Assembly (NCBI RefSeq): GCF_000702445.1
Contig: NZ_JNIF01000004.1
Coordinates: 744,001 to 808,000, forward strand
From: Bryobacter aggregatus MPL3
GTDB lineage: Bacteria; Acidobacteriota; Terriglobia; Bryobacterales; Bryobacteraceae
Direction of reading: 5' to 3'
DNA length: 64,000 nt
Part shown: positions 17,134 through 26,334 of the stretch, in pieces
Layout of the letters: each line of letters starts with the position of its first letter
How positions within the stretch are numbered: position 1 is the stretch's first letter
Position numbers and translations under genes: made by a program
Notes under the pieces: model-generated
What the model was told of the DNA's origin: nothing
Databases searched by the model: none
The model's input: the letters and a program-made list of their open reading frames with translations, nothing else

Positions 17134-18087
17134 CTACTTGCGTGTTTTGGCGTTTGGCCAAACGGAATATTCGACGCTCTCGGCGAGGGTGGGGCCATTC
17201 GCAACCAGTTTCAGCGGCGTTTGCTGTTTGGATTCAAGGTGAAAGCACGGGATTCCTGTGGATTTTGACAGGATGACTTCTGTGGGCTGCGGAACCGGAA
17301 GGTCCTCCATGGGCTGTGCGAGCCGCTCCGTGGCAACTTCCAGAAAAAACTCTGGCGTAATCGACCACACAGGCTGCCCCACCACCTCATGAAACTGGCG
17401 GCGCAAGTCTGGACGGATCAAGATCTCTTTGCCGTGGGAACGCCAGATCCAGTCTCTCTTGTCATCGGTGGTGACAAGGATCACGGCGCGCTTGGCTTCT
17501 CTACCGTGACTCAGAATCTCTTGCCAAACAATGTGGTCCGTACGCTCGCCCTCATTTTTAAGAGGAATGAACTCGAGTTCTTCCTCGGAGAGTGGGGGAC
17601 CAATGCGCCCTTCGATGAGTTCATGAACGGCATTCAGAACCGGATCGTCGCTGAAGGTTGCATCATGTTGTTGGGCTCCAAGAACAACTGTTTCGCGGAG
17701 AGCAATCAGTTGATTCTGAAATGCAGCGAGTAAGTCGGATTTTTCCGTAGAAGAGTGTTGCTTGTGAGTGAGAATTTCCTCAATTGCATTCTTCACCTCC
17801 ACTAATTTTTCATCCAGAGTGCGGATTGCCTGATCTCCCAGCGCCTGGAGTTCTGCAATGACATCCACTCGATTGCGGTGAAAATCTAAAGCAACTTGAT
17901 ACGGAATAAAAAGATTGTGTCGAAGCTGCTTGAGAACAGAAATAAATTCATCGCGAACCGAGCGTGAATAACGGTAAAACTCCAACAGAGCATTTGAATC
18001 GAAGACATATAACGGCGAGCTCAGAGCAACCATCTCGTCCGCCGTGAGCGGACAATATTCGCGAAACTCATCGAGTAACGGGTTCAT
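17134..18087 (-). CDS. PIN-like domain protein (DUF4935/PIN_8 type)
   Basis: The 317-residue product has the start of a PIN-like nuclease fold: YVFDSNALLEFYRYS with the first acidic residue, FIPYQVALDFHRNR, a coiled region about residues 90-140, and then DDPVLNAVHELIEGRIG, NEGERTDHIVWQEIL and VILVTTDDKRDWIW with later acidic positions. This pattern matches the family that Pfam calls PIN-like (DUF4935), thought to be RNA-cutting enzymes often found in defence contexts. I chose ATG at 18087; a TTG 15 nt upstream is possible. The gene and its upstream region are AT-richer than the neighbours, suggesting transfer. It stands alone, and no antitoxin-like partner was seen. Confidence 0.75.
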   Translation of the reverse strand: MNPLLDEFREYCPLTADEMVALSSPLYVFDSNALLEFYRYSRSVRDEFISVLKQLRHNLFIPYQVALDFHRNRVDVIAELQALGDQAIRTLDEKLVEVKNAIEEILTHKQHSSTEKSDLLAAFQNQLIALRETVVLGAQQHDATFSDDPVLNAVHELIEGRIGPPLSEEELEFIPLKNEGERTDHIVWQEILSHGREAKRAVILVTTDDKRDWIWRSHGKEILIRPDLRRQFHEVVGQPVWSITPEFFLEVATERLAQPMEDLPVPQPTEVILSKSTGIPCFHLESKQQTPLKLVANGPTLAESVEYSVWPNAKTRK

Positions 18088-18169
18088 GATGAATTGTGCC
18101 AATAGATGACGACAAGGAGACTACCCAACGCGTGGTGATCGATTCAGTGCTGGAGAGAGATTTGAACAA

Positions 18170-18187
18170 GTGTGAAATATTTCACAC
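18170..18187. promoter_or_regulatory. Perfect 18-bp palindrome of CRP/FNR type upstream of the PIN-like gene
   Basis: GTGTGAAATATTTCACAC is a perfect palindrome containing TGTGA-N6-TCACA, the classical CRP half-site arrangement. On the minus strand it lies just after an AT-rich TATATATAG segment that could be a -10 region and about 83 bp before the PIN-like start. A repressor-type position over the transcription start is plausible. The palindrome is seen; the binding protein is unknown. Confidence 0.6.
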
Positions 18188-18241
18188 GGAATCTATATAT
18201 ATCACTAATGATAGGTATGACACAACCATTGCCGCGCTGGA

Positions 18242-20275
18242 TCATTGTTGTGGCAGCGCGAATGCAACATATTTTGAGCCGGACGGTGCTCCGCTCTTTC
18301 CTCCCCCACAGGCAATGACCAGATACTGCCGCCCTTGCCATTCATAGACTTCAGGCGTTGCGTTTCCTGAAGCGGGAAGCGCAGACTGCCAAAGCAATTT
18401 GCCATTGCGTTTGTCAAAGGCTCGGATCTTCTGATCGAAATTGGTAGCGGCGATAAACACTAATCCACTCGCCGTCACAATGGGACCGCCATAGTTCTCG
18501 CTTCCGGTGTTGGGTTGATTGAGTTTGGGGTGCTCGCCCAGTGGAACTTGCCACGCGATGGTTCCTTTGTTGAGGTCGATGGCGCTGAGCGTTCCCCAAG
18601 GGGGTTGGATAGCGGGATAACCTTCGGAGTCGAGGAACTTGTTATAGCCATCGGTAGTATATGGAAGCTGCGGGTTGAGGCTCCGGTCGGTGCTTGCGAT
18701 GGCTTCATTGGCACCTGTGGCGATATAGTTTGTGAGGGCTCGCAGTTCAATGGCGGTTAGTTTTGAAAAGGCTGGCATGCGGCCGGCTCCTTCACGAATG
18801 ATGCGGCGGATGTCATCGGTTGGGAGTTTGGTGGCGATCCCGATGAGGCTTGGGAATTCGGGAGGCGTTCCGGCGAGGTCGGGCCGATGGCAACTGGCAC
18901 AATTGCGGTCATAGAGCGCCTTTGCATCGGCACTGGAATTGACTCTCGGCACGATACGGAGTATCCAGGCCATCTCGTTCGCATTGACATAAAACAAACC
19001 CGTTTTGGGGTCGAATGCCTGGCCTCCCCATTCGGCTCCACCATCAAAGCCAGGGAATACAAAGGTTCCTTCCGTAGAGGGCGGGGTGAATTGCGGGCCA
19101 GTCTTCAGCTTCCGGAAGCGTGCGAGCGCGGCCTGGTGTGCTTCCGGGGTCCGGGTGGTGAGAATCTCTTCGGTCACCTGCTGGCGTGCGAAAGGCGGTG
19201 GTTTCAGCGGGAGCACCTGCTTGGTGGCGAGTTTTTCGCCAGGGATGGCGGAGGCTTCCACCTCGACTTCCTTCAGATCGAAAAGCGGCTTGCCGGAGTC
19301 GCGATCAAACACAAAAACGAAGCCGGATTTTGTGGCCTGGGCGACTGCTTCCACCTTGCGTCCATTCCGCTTGACTGTCACCAGCACAGGGGCCGTGGGG
19401 AGGTCGCGGTCCCAGACGTCGTGCTTGACAAATTGGAAGTGCCACTTTAATTTTCCGGAGCTAGCATCTAGAGCTAAAAGACAATTTGCGTACAGGTTGT
19501 CGCCCACACGATTTGCGCCATAAAAGTCGAAACTCGCGCTTCCCGTCGGAACAAAGACCGTTCCGCGTGCCGCATCGAGTGTCATTCCGGACCAGTTGTT
19601 TGCGCCGCCAGTCCATTCGTGAGCACCTGCCGGCCAAGTCTCCGCGCCCGGTTCGCCAGGCTGGGGGATGGTGTGAAAGGTCCAGCGAAGAGCGCCGGTA
19701 TGAACGTCGTAGGCCCGGATGAAACCGGGAGCCGCAGGCAGGTCTTCACTCACGATACTGCCGAGGATCAGTAAATCCTTGTAGATGGCCCCAGGACTGG
19801 TGTTCGATACGGAGAGCGTCGCGGCGGGCCTGCCCAGACCCTCACGCAGATCGATCTTTCCGCCCGCTCCAAAACTGGGCACCGGCTTGCCTGTCGCTCC
19901 GTCAATGGCATAGAGATGCTGCCGGATGCTGTAGAAGATCCGTGTGGTGGTGCCTGATTCGTACAGTGTGACGCCGCGATTGCGGAACTTGGTGGCTCGC
20001 TGGTTGGCTGGATTCGGATCAAAGGCCCAACGCTGCTGGCCGCTGGCCGCATCGAGGGCAAGGAGCCGCCCTTTCGGGCTGGTGACATAGAGGATGCCTT
20101 TTGAGAACACGGGGCGGCACTGCATCTCGGAGCCTTGGAATGCATCGTTTGTATCAAATTCCCAGGCTTTGGCAAGCTTCGCGACATTCGCTGGCGTAAT
20201 TTGTTTGAGCGGGGAGTATTGCGGCTCTGCGGCGAGCAGGGAAAGGCTCAGGAGAAGAAGGGACGGAAAACGCAT
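18242..20275 (-). CDS. PQQ-dependent dehydrogenase with a cytochrome c domain inserted in the propeller
   Basis: The 677-residue exported quinoprotein has a signal peptide (MRFPSLLLLSLSLLAAEP) and repeated propeller-blade motifs of the type LYVTSPKGRLLALDAASGQQRW. A c-type haem site CASCH (residues 459-463) and its likely axial methionine in GRMPAF (Met500) sit between blades, and propeller sequence resumes after it (WGTLSAIDLNKGTIAW, RAFDKRNGKLLWQ). The enzyme should oxidise a sugar or alcohol in the periplasm and pass electrons through its own haem. It is related to membrane glucose-dehydrogenase-like quinoproteins, but the substrate is unknown. I used the second in-frame ATG because the signal peptide begins there. 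Confidence 0.9.
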   Translation of the reverse strand: MRFPSLLLLSLSLLAAEPQYSPLKQITPANVAKLAKAWEFDTNDAFQGSEMQCRPVFSKGILYVTSPKGRLLALDAASGQQRWAFDPNPANQRATKFRNRGVTLYESGTTTRIFYSIRQHLYAIDGATGKPVPSFGAGGKIDLREGLGRPAATLSVSNTSPGAIYKDLLILGSIVSEDLPAAPGFIRAYDVHTGALRWTFHTIPQPGEPGAETWPAGAHEWTGGANNWSGMTLDAARGTVFVPTGSASFDFYGANRVGDNLYANCLLALDASSGKLKWHFQFVKHDVWDRDLPTAPVLVTVKRNGRKVEAVAQATKSGFVFVFDRDSGKPLFDLKEVEVEASAIPGEKLATKQVLPLKPPPFARQQVTEEILTTRTPEAHQAALARFRKLKTGPQFTPPSTEGTFVFPGFDGGAEWGGQAFDPKTGLFYVNANEMAWILRIVPRVNSSADAKALYDRNCASCHRPDLAGTPPEFPSLIGIATKLPTDDIRRIIREGAGRMPAFSKLTAIELRALTNYIATGANEAIASTDRSLNPQLPYTTDGYNKFLDSEGYPAIQPPWGTLSAIDLNKGTIAWQVPLGEHPKLNQPNTGSENYGGPIVTASGLVFIAATNFDQKIRAFDKRNGKLLWQSALPASGNATPEVYEWQGRQYLVIACGGGKSGAPSGSKYVAFALPQQ

Positions 20276-20310
20276 TCCTAGCAAGCATATCCGGGTGCAA
20301 GGCGATTGTG

Positions 20311-20350
20311 GGTAAGAAAAGAGGCAGCTCTCTGCGGTGGGAGCTGCCTC
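20311..20350 (-). terminator. Rho-independent terminator for the membrane protein gene
   Basis: Ten-bp inverted repeat GAGGCAGCTC (20321-20330) and GAGCTGCCTC (20341-20350). Read on the minus strand it is followed by TTTTCTTACC, just after the stop of the gene at 20357. Confidence 0.8.
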
Positions 20351-20356
20351 TGATCC

Positions 20357-21133
20357 TCAGAATGCGAAATTGGTTGCGGTTGTGTCTGGGCGTGCCGGGA
20401 GCGAAGTACGGCTTGCCAGCCACTTGGTGAACCAGATGACTGCCCAGGGGATGGTGACGATTAGACAGCAGAAAAGGAGGAAGCCCATCATCATCGCAAC
20501 ATAAGTGAAGGGATCGGCTTGAAAAGAAGGGATGCGGGAGCCTCCCTGGACTTTCGAGGCAAACCATTTGCAGTACAGGGAAAGTGCAATGCCGCGAAGA
20601 ACGAATGTAAATACCAGCGAGACGAGTGACATGAGCACTCCAAGGAGAAGTCCAAATGGCAGGATTAGTAGGAACAACGAGGGAATCACGCCAGCTCCCA
20701 GAATGACGAGCAGCCAGGCCAGGTACTCTTCCTGCGAGGCTGCGAAATTCAGACGGCTGCCGTGATTGGTGACGATATTGGGGAAGATCACCTTGAGCAA
20801 CTGGTAGACGAAATAAGCTTGTGCGAGTCCGACGGCTAATCCGATGATGAGGCTGAGAAGGGCAGAGTCGAAGAAGCGTGGGAGCAGGATTTGTGCCCAA
20901 ATGCTGCCTGTGACGCCAATAAGAGGTTGTTTCAGCGCTTCCTCGGTTCCCACATAGCTGGCGGTTGTGCCGTCGGCAAAACGAAAATTGCTGATGACGT
21001 ACTTCAGCAAGTCTGTGAGCTGGGCCGGCGCAGGTACGTAAATGAGCATACAGAGGCCCGCGATAATACTTTTGATGAAGAACGGAATGGGTTCAGCCGT
21101 AAACTCCATCTGGTTCGGGGAAGCATTTGCCAT
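20357..21133 (-). CDS. Polytopic membrane protein of unknown function
   Basis: The 258-residue product has about five hydrophobic segments: near residues 17-37, 84-118, 137-160, 160-185 and 214-240. The N-terminus is soluble, and a charged stretch with RLNFAASQEEYL separates helices two and three. The fourth and fifth helices are joined by SKVQGGSRIPSFQADPF. The end, IPWAVIWFTKWLASRT, recalls DUF898-like proteins but is too short a match to name it. It is divergent from the M23 peptidase gene and has its own terminator. Confidence 0.75.
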   Translation of the reverse strand: MANASPNQMEFTAEPIPFFIKSIIAGLCMLIYVPAPAQLTDLLKYVISNFRFADGTTASYVGTEEALKQPLIGVTGSIWAQILLPRFFDSALLSLIIGLAVGLAQAYFVYQLLKVIFPNIVTNHGSRLNFAASQEEYLAWLLVILGAGVIPSLFLLILPFGLLLGVLMSLVSLVFTFVLRGIALSLYCKWFASKVQGGSRIPSFQADPFTYVAMMMGFLLFCCLIVTIPWAVIWFTKWLASRTSLPARPDTTATNFAF

Positions 21134-21252
21134 GAGTGGGATTGTAGTGGAAAAGGACTTTTGTTGGAAGGATTAGTTGCTCTACCGGGCTTCTTGTCCC
21201 TTGGTGCTCCCACGAGTCTGAAGTTCAGGACACCTGGTGCCGATATGCTGAT

Positions 21253-22830
21253 TTGGGCCGTATTTTCCAGCTTTCCGTCTTCCTGCTGTTATGGGGTAGC
21301 TTGGCTTTTGCTCAGAGAGTGACCGAATCCTCGATCTCACTGAGTGCCAGTGAGGATCGATGTTCTGTCGGGAAGGCGGTGCAGAAGGTGGACAACACGG
21401 AGCGGCAGGTCTTTTTCCGCTTCTTGCTGAGCCGGCCGAATGGCTTGCGTGGATTGAGCGTGGAGTGGCTCGCCCCAGGAGCGCAGGTGATGGAGTTTCT
21501 CAATTATGAGCAGTTGCCTGCTGCTCCTCTACTTTGTTTTGTCACCCAGATGCCACTGGCAGGCTTTGAGCAGGCAACTAAACCAGGAGAGTGGACCGTG
21601 CGGGTGGTTGCAGGAGGGAAGGTTCTGCATGAGACGAAGTTTGTGCTCAGAGGAGATCCCGGCGCTGCGAGAGGGTTGGTGGTGCGGCGCGTGACAAAGC
21701 TGGATCTCAGTGCGGCAGAAACCAGTATCGTGCTCGATGGCGCGGGCATGAGTGGTGATAGCGTGGTCCATCTGGCAACCTACAGTGGCGCCAATGCGTG
21801 GCAGTTTATTGCTTCCATGAATCCGGCTTCCGTTGAGTCCGGCCGTCTCACGGTGAAGTATGCCGGGACTCTGACACCGGGTGAATATTGGCTGGTGGTG
21901 AAGAATCCGGATGGCGCGCAGAGTGCCCCCGCGCGTCTGGTAGTTGCCAGCTCCGTCGGCTATTCTCTTCCGATCGCCGCAGGTGAGCAATGGATGATCA
22001 CCCAGGCAAACTACGGTGGGACTTCTCATTGGGGGCGGAGCCTCCATGCTTGGGATATTGCGCCCTTAAGTCTGCGCAGTGGCGGTTGCGTCACTGCGAT
22101 GCGGGCAGGGATTGTGCATGCTTTTGACCGGGGAGAATATCAGAACTCACGTGGACACAGCTTTGGAAACTTCATCACGATTCAGCATGAGGATGGCGAG
22201 TTTAGCCACTATGCGCATCTGAGTACCGGAAGCTTTGTCGTCAAGACCGGGCAACGTGTCGAGGCGGGACAGGCACTGGCTCGAGTGGGCAATAGTGGAC
22301 ATACGGTGGGGCAGGGAGGCGGATACCACGTGCATGCCCATGTGACGAGGAGTTTTCCCGCTTCCGCACAGAGCATTCCTTTCACCTTTGCGACCATGCC
22401 CGATGCCGCACGAGGCAAGGTGGTGAGTAACTCTGTTCCCCTGCTAGGAAGCTGCGGAGTGCTTTTCGATGGAGCGACAGAGGTGTCACGAATGAATCCC
22501 GTTCCGGCACTGACTACGAAGAAACTGGAACCGCCAGGAACCAAGTGGAGTGCGAAAGTCGGGTTGACCGAATGGTGGAGCCAGACTCTCACCGTGCCCA
22601 AAGGTGCCAAGGCGCTTGACGTACTGGTGGCATGGACTCGGAAGGAGACGGAGAAGGTGGATGTCTATCTCACCAGCCCGTCGGGTGGGCAGTATGGAGG
22701 ACCGTATCAGAATCCGGAGCGTCTGCGCGTGGAGCAGCCGGAAAGTGGCCATTGGCGGATCAGCGTGCAAGGCGTGAAAGGAACCGGAGACCCGATTGAG
22801 TTTGAGGTGCGTGGAAATATTGCCAGATAG
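21253..22830 (+). CDS. Secreted M23-family peptidase with C-terminal P/PPC-like domain
   Basis: The 525-residue product starts at a TTG with a good signal peptide (MGRIFQLSVFLLLWGSLAFA). Residues about 150-230 look like an IPT/Ig-like fold. The LytM/M23 metallopeptidase domain follows: HWGRSLHAWDIAPL supplies the first zinc histidine and aspartate, GNFITIQHEDGEFSHYAHLS is the usual core, and YHVHAHV is the second HxH zinc motif. The last 100 residues resemble a pre-peptidase C-terminal or proprotein-convertase P domain. M23 enzymes cut peptidoglycan cross-links, but free-standing forms with such C-terminal domains may act on other peptides. No strong ribosome site precedes the TTG, so the exact start is uncertain. 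Confidence 0.85.
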   Translation: MGRIFQLSVFLLLWGSLAFAQRVTESSISLSASEDRCSVGKAVQKVDNTERQVFFRFLLSRPNGLRGLSVEWLAPGAQVMEFLNYEQLPAAPLLCFVTQMPLAGFEQATKPGEWTVRVVAGGKVLHETKFVLRGDPGAARGLVVRRVTKLDLSAAETSIVLDGAGMSGDSVVHLATYSGANAWQFIASMNPASVESGRLTVKYAGTLTPGEYWLVVKNPDGAQSAPARLVVASSVGYSLPIAAGEQWMITQANYGGTSHWGRSLHAWDIAPLSLRSGGCVTAMRAGIVHAFDRGEYQNSRGHSFGNFITIQHEDGEFSHYAHLSTGSFVVKTGQRVEAGQALARVGNSGHTVGQGGGYHVHAHVTRSFPASAQSIPFTFATMPDAARGKVVSNSVPLLGSCGVLFDGATEVSRMNPVPALTTKKLEPPGTKWSAKVGLTEWWSQTLTVPKGAKALDVLVAWTRKETEKVDVYLTSPSGGQYGGPYQNPERLRVEQPESGHWRISVQGVKGTGDPIEFEVRGNIAR

Positions 22831-23249
22831 TAGGGGAGAATGCTCGTAGGACCTAAGAGCAAGAAACTATAGATTACCTCCCAATTAGTTTTGCGAGGCG
22901 TCTTGCAAGTTGTTCGCAATAAAAAAGATTTTCATATTTTTGTAATTTACAACTTGCAACATCGTGCCGTCGGGACGAGAATGAACCTAGAGGTGGTGGT
23001 TCTGTGCGACCACTTTGACCTGTCGAGTGCTGGAGTGCTTTTTCCCTCCACGCATTCCAGCGCTCCGGGTTCTCCTTGAAGTCCTTGCGATTTGCTTTTG
23101 AATTTTCAGGAAATTCCGGCTCTGTTGTGAGTGAATTTCGGCGCGAGACTTTCTCAGATCCAGTTGTTGTTCTAAGTCGGGCTAACTGCTTCTCTGCTTA
23201 GTGGTGCCGTTCAGAGCTAGGCACAACGTTCTGGGGCATTGCGTGGCAC
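22831..23249. other. 419-bp intergenic stretch with an imperfect 14-bp hairpin
   Basis: No convincing gene is present. The first part is AT-rich (around 22915-22960), and an imperfect 14-bp inverted repeat with a 13-nt loop lies at 23025-23065. The repeat lacks a T tail directly after it, so it is not a standard terminator. Confidence 0.5.
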
Positions 23250-24713
23250 TTGCCGGCCTGGAGTAAAAGATGCGAGATTGGGTGGAGCCTTTCGCATCCC
23301 TTTGTGTCCAATCCCTTCCGGTTTCTCCTGATCCCCTTCGCACTTTACGTGTGGCAGTTTATCGTTCTGAGCCTTCTGCGTTTCTCCCTCAATTCCAATT
23401 CCTTCCTTCTGATGGAAGAGGCAGGTAGTTCTTTTCTGGATGTTCTGTACTTCGAGAACCGCTTGCAAGTGTGTCAGGTGACCACGAATATCGCTTCGTA
23501 TCTGGTCTTCTGGCTCGGACTGCAGGCGATTCCTGACCCAGGCATCTTTTACGGGCGTCTGGTGAAAAGCGTTGTCATGGCCGGAATTCCGGCGCTGGTG
23601 TATCTCATTCTCCATCGGCGCTTGCAACTGAATTGGATTTTTGCCGCGCTGGCTGCTGTGGTGGTAGGTCTCTTGCCGGGCGTCTTCTACTATTCGGTTC
23701 TCGCGCTGGACATGGCGATGGATGTTCCGTTTGGCCTGTTGGCGATCTATCTGGCTTTCGGGACGACTGCGTGGAGCGCGATTGGCGCAGGGTTCTTCCT
23801 GTCCTTTGCGGCGTTGTCCTATGGTTCGGGGTTAGCCTTCGTGTTTCCTGTCGCCTATTTGCTCTGGCGCCGGCCGCAGCGGTGGCAATCTCTCAGTGTG
23901 GCGGCCTGTAGTGGCCTCGCGTTGGTGCTGGCCTCGATCTTTTACTGGACCAACACGCAAGTGCTGTTTCTGGGAGGGGGCAGCGGCGGATCTTCACTCT
24001 GGAATGGAGCGAGGGGGCTTTATTTTGAGCTCACACGCTCTGGTTACAGTTATTACTTCACGATGCCGGCGATGTCAGCGCTCGGCTATTTTCCAATTGG
24101 ATTTTTAGGCCTGCTTGGAGGGATCTATGGGGTTGCCCGGTTTCGCCGCTATGGCGTCTGGGTCTTGCTGGCAATCGGGTCTGCCGGGATTGGAATCGCG
24201 AGCGGATTGCCCTTCGGAGTGAGGCGTTCGATTCCCCTGGTTCTCTCGCTGGGGGTGCTGGGGTGTGGACTGGTGTGGGAATTGCTGCAGCGGCTGGAGG
24301 TGAGGCGCTTGTCGATTCTGACGGCGATCCTGTTTCTCGGCATTCTGCTCGGCGGGATGCTGCAGGTGGCGATGCGATGGCAACATGGAGACTGGATTCG
24401 GGCCGACTATGCCTTCCCCTTCACGCAGGCAAGCCTTGACGCCTCAATCGAAGACTACCGTCTGCGGCTCGTTCCCGTACCGAAAGCGGAGCCGAAATTC
24501 GGAATCAGGATGACCTACGCCATCCTCGGTTTGCTGACTCCGCAAGACCCGCTTGTCCGCTTGGATGAGGTGCATGCGGCGCCCGATACCATGGACGCAG
24601 GCATGCCACTGTTTCCCCGTGATGCGGCGCGATTCAGTTTGTGGCGCGAGCAGTGGAAACGTCTTAGAACGCCCAGCTACTCGCCCCAGTCCTCTACTTC
24701 TTTGCGGCCGTAA
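23250..24713 (+). CDS. Polytopic membrane protein, possibly a GT-C-type glycosyltransferase
   Basis: The 487-residue protein has about ten hydrophobic helices. An early loop contains LLMEEAGSSFLDVLYFENRL, which is in the place where GT-C enzymes keep their acidic catalytic residue, and a C-terminal soluble tail follows the last helix. Proteins of this shape transfer sugars from lipid carriers, but no family signature is clear enough to be sure. The start is a TTG without a good ribosome site; a GTG at 23304 is an alternative. The last 20 nt overlap the convergent ABC-F gene. Confidence 0.7.
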   Translation: MPAWSKRCEIGWSLSHPFVSNPFRFLLIPFALYVWQFIVLSLLRFSLNSNSFLLMEEAGSSFLDVLYFENRLQVCQVTTNIASYLVFWLGLQAIPDPGIFYGRLVKSVVMAGIPALVYLILHRRLQLNWIFAALAAVVVGLLPGVFYYSVLALDMAMDVPFGLLAIYLAFGTTAWSAIGAGFFLSFAALSYGSGLAFVFPVAYLLWRRPQRWQSLSVAACSGLALVLASIFYWTNTQVLFLGGGSGGSSLWNGARGLYFELTRSGYSYYFTMPAMSALGYFPIGFLGLLGGIYGVARFRRYGVWVLLAIGSAGIGIASGLPFGVRRSIPLVLSLGVLGCGLVWELLQRLEVRRLSILTAILFLGILLGGMLQVAMRWQHGDWIRADYAFPFTQASLDASIEDYRLRLVPVPKAEPKFGIRMTYAILGLLTPQDPLVRLDEVHAAPDTMDAGMPLFPRDAARFSLWREQWKRLRTPSYSPQSSTSLRP

Positions 24714-26322
24714 ATTCGGAGTACGGACCCTTGAAGTCGTCGATCCGGCCTTCGTGAACATGCCAGATGCGGGTGGCCGATTCATCGAGCAGGTCCTCAT
24801 CGTGAGTGACGAAGATGACCGTGCCGTCAAATTTCTGGATCGCGATATTAAGCGCGTTGATCGATTCGAGGTCCAAGTGGTTGGTGGGTTCGTCGAAGAT
24901 CAGGATATTGGGCTTCATCAACATCAGACGGCAGAAGATGAGGCGTGCGGCCTCGCCTCCAGACAGCGCCTTTGTTGGCTTCTGGCCGTCTTCTCCGGAA
25001 AACAGCATCTGGCCCAAAAGCCCACGCAACTCTTCATTGGAAGACTGCTCGTCGTACTGCCGCAGCCAATCAATGCAGGTGAGGCCGTGCTCGATCGTTT
25101 CGGAATGATCCTGGGCGAAGTAGCCGACGCTGGTCTCGTGGCCCCAGATCACCTCTCCGGAATCGAACTCAAACTCGTTCTCTTTGTGCGGCGCCAGAAT
25201 GGGAGCGTTACGCAGTAGCGTGCGCAGGAGCGTGGTTTTACCGGCGCCGTTTCTGCCCATGATGGCGATCTTTTCGCCGCGGGTGATGAGGCCCTCAAAG
25301 TTCTGGAATACCTTCAGGCCATCGTAGGTCTTCGAGAGATTCTTGAACTCGAGCGGCGTGCGGCCCGAGGGACGCTTCATCTGGAAGCGGATGAAGGGAC
25401 GTGCGATGTTCGAACGGGCCAGATCGGAAGTTTGCAGGCGCTCCACTTCCTTCTTGCGCGAGGTCACCTGCGAGGAGCGGGTACCTGCTCCGAAACGGGC
25501 GATGAACTCGTTCAACTGGGTGATCTTCTTCTGGCGTTCGGCATTGTCCGCCTCGATGCGCGAGCGGATCTGCGTCTTGGCCAGCACCATGTCGTCGTAG
25601 CCGCCGGTGTAGGTGATGATCGTGTTGTAGTCGATGTCGGCGGTGTGGGTGCAGACGTTGTTGAGGAAGTGACGGTCGTGCGAGATGGTGATCAGCGTAC
25701 CGGTGAACTTGTTCAGGTAGTCCTCGAGCCAATGGACGCTGTCGAGATCGAGATGGTTCGTCGGTTCGTCGAGGAGCATCGCTGTGGGATTGCCGAACAA
25801 GGCTTGCGCGAGCAGTACGCGGACCTTCTGGCCACCCTGCAATTCGCCCATCTTCCGCTCGTGAACCTCGTCTGAGACGCCCAATCCGTCGAGCAGAATC
25901 GCCGCATCGGACTCGGCTTCATAGCCGCCTTCTTCGCCCACGATGCCTTCGAGCTCGCCGAGACGCATGCCGTCTTCGTCGGTGAGCGCCGCGGGATCTT
26001 TCTCATAGAGCGCATCGCGCTCGGTCAGGGCAGCCCAAAGCGGCGCATTGCCCATGATGACGACGTCGAGCACGCGATACGAGTCAAAGGCAAACTGGTC
26101 CTGCCGCAGGACGCCCATCTTGGCCGGCCGCGAGACCGAACCTTTGGTGGGTTCGAGATCGCCGGTGAGAATTTTGACAAAAGTCGACTTACCCGCACCG
26201 TTCGGACCCGTTAATCCGTAACGGCGACCGGGCTGGAAGGAGACGCTGACATCTTCAAACAGAATTTTGGCGCCGAAGCGCATGGATACAGAATTTACTT
26301 GGATCAAGGGGGAAGCTTTCAT
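24694..26322 (-). CDS. ABC-F family ATPase, YbiT-like
   Basis: This 542-residue protein has two ABC cassettes and no membrane helices. Cassette one has GPNGAGKS, the signature GELQGGQKVR and MLLDEPTNHLDLDS. Cassette two has GRNGAGKT, ALSGGEAAR and LIFDEPTNHLDLES. The linker between them (QKKITQLNEFIARFGAG) is the P-site tRNA-interaction motif region. ABC-F proteins bind the ribosomal E site and rescue or pace translation; the architecture is closest to YbiT. It lies 12 bp after the secreted hydrolase gene on the same strand and may be read through from the polysaccharide operon. Confidence 0.93.
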   Translation of the reverse strand: MKASPLIQVNSVSMRFGAKILFEDVSVSFQPGRRYGLTGPNGAGKSTFVKILTGDLEPTKGSVSRPAKMGVLRQDQFAFDSYRVLDVVIMGNAPLWAALTERDALYEKDPAALTDEDGMRLGELEGIVGEEGGYEAESDAAILLDGLGVSDEVHERKMGELQGGQKVRVLLAQALFGNPTAMLLDEPTNHLDLDSVHWLEDYLNKFTGTLITISHDRHFLNNVCTHTADIDYNTIITYTGGYDDMVLAKTQIRSRIEADNAERQKKITQLNEFIARFGAGTRSSQVTSRKKEVERLQTSDLARSNIARPFIRFQMKRPSGRTPLEFKNLSKTYDGLKVFQNFEGLITRGEKIAIMGRNGAGKTTLLRTLLRNAPILAPHKENEFEFDSGEVIWGHETSVGYFAQDHSETIEHGLTCIDWLRQYDEQSSNEELRGLLGQMLFSGEDGQKPTKALSGGEAARLIFCRLMLMKPNILIFDEPTNHLDLESINALNIAIQKFDGTVIFVTHDEDLLDESATRIWHVHEGRIDDFKGPYSEFTAAKK

Positions 26323-26334
26323 TGTAGCGTGAAG

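Noticed and set aside
18096-18347. An 83-codon plus-strand frame between the PIN-like gene and the PQQ gene
   Set aside because: It overlaps the end of the PQQ gene and has no domain. The palindrome and AT-rich promoter lie within it.
22891-23079. A 62-codon frame in the 419-bp gap
   Set aside because: No ribosome site, no domain, and it runs through the hairpin.
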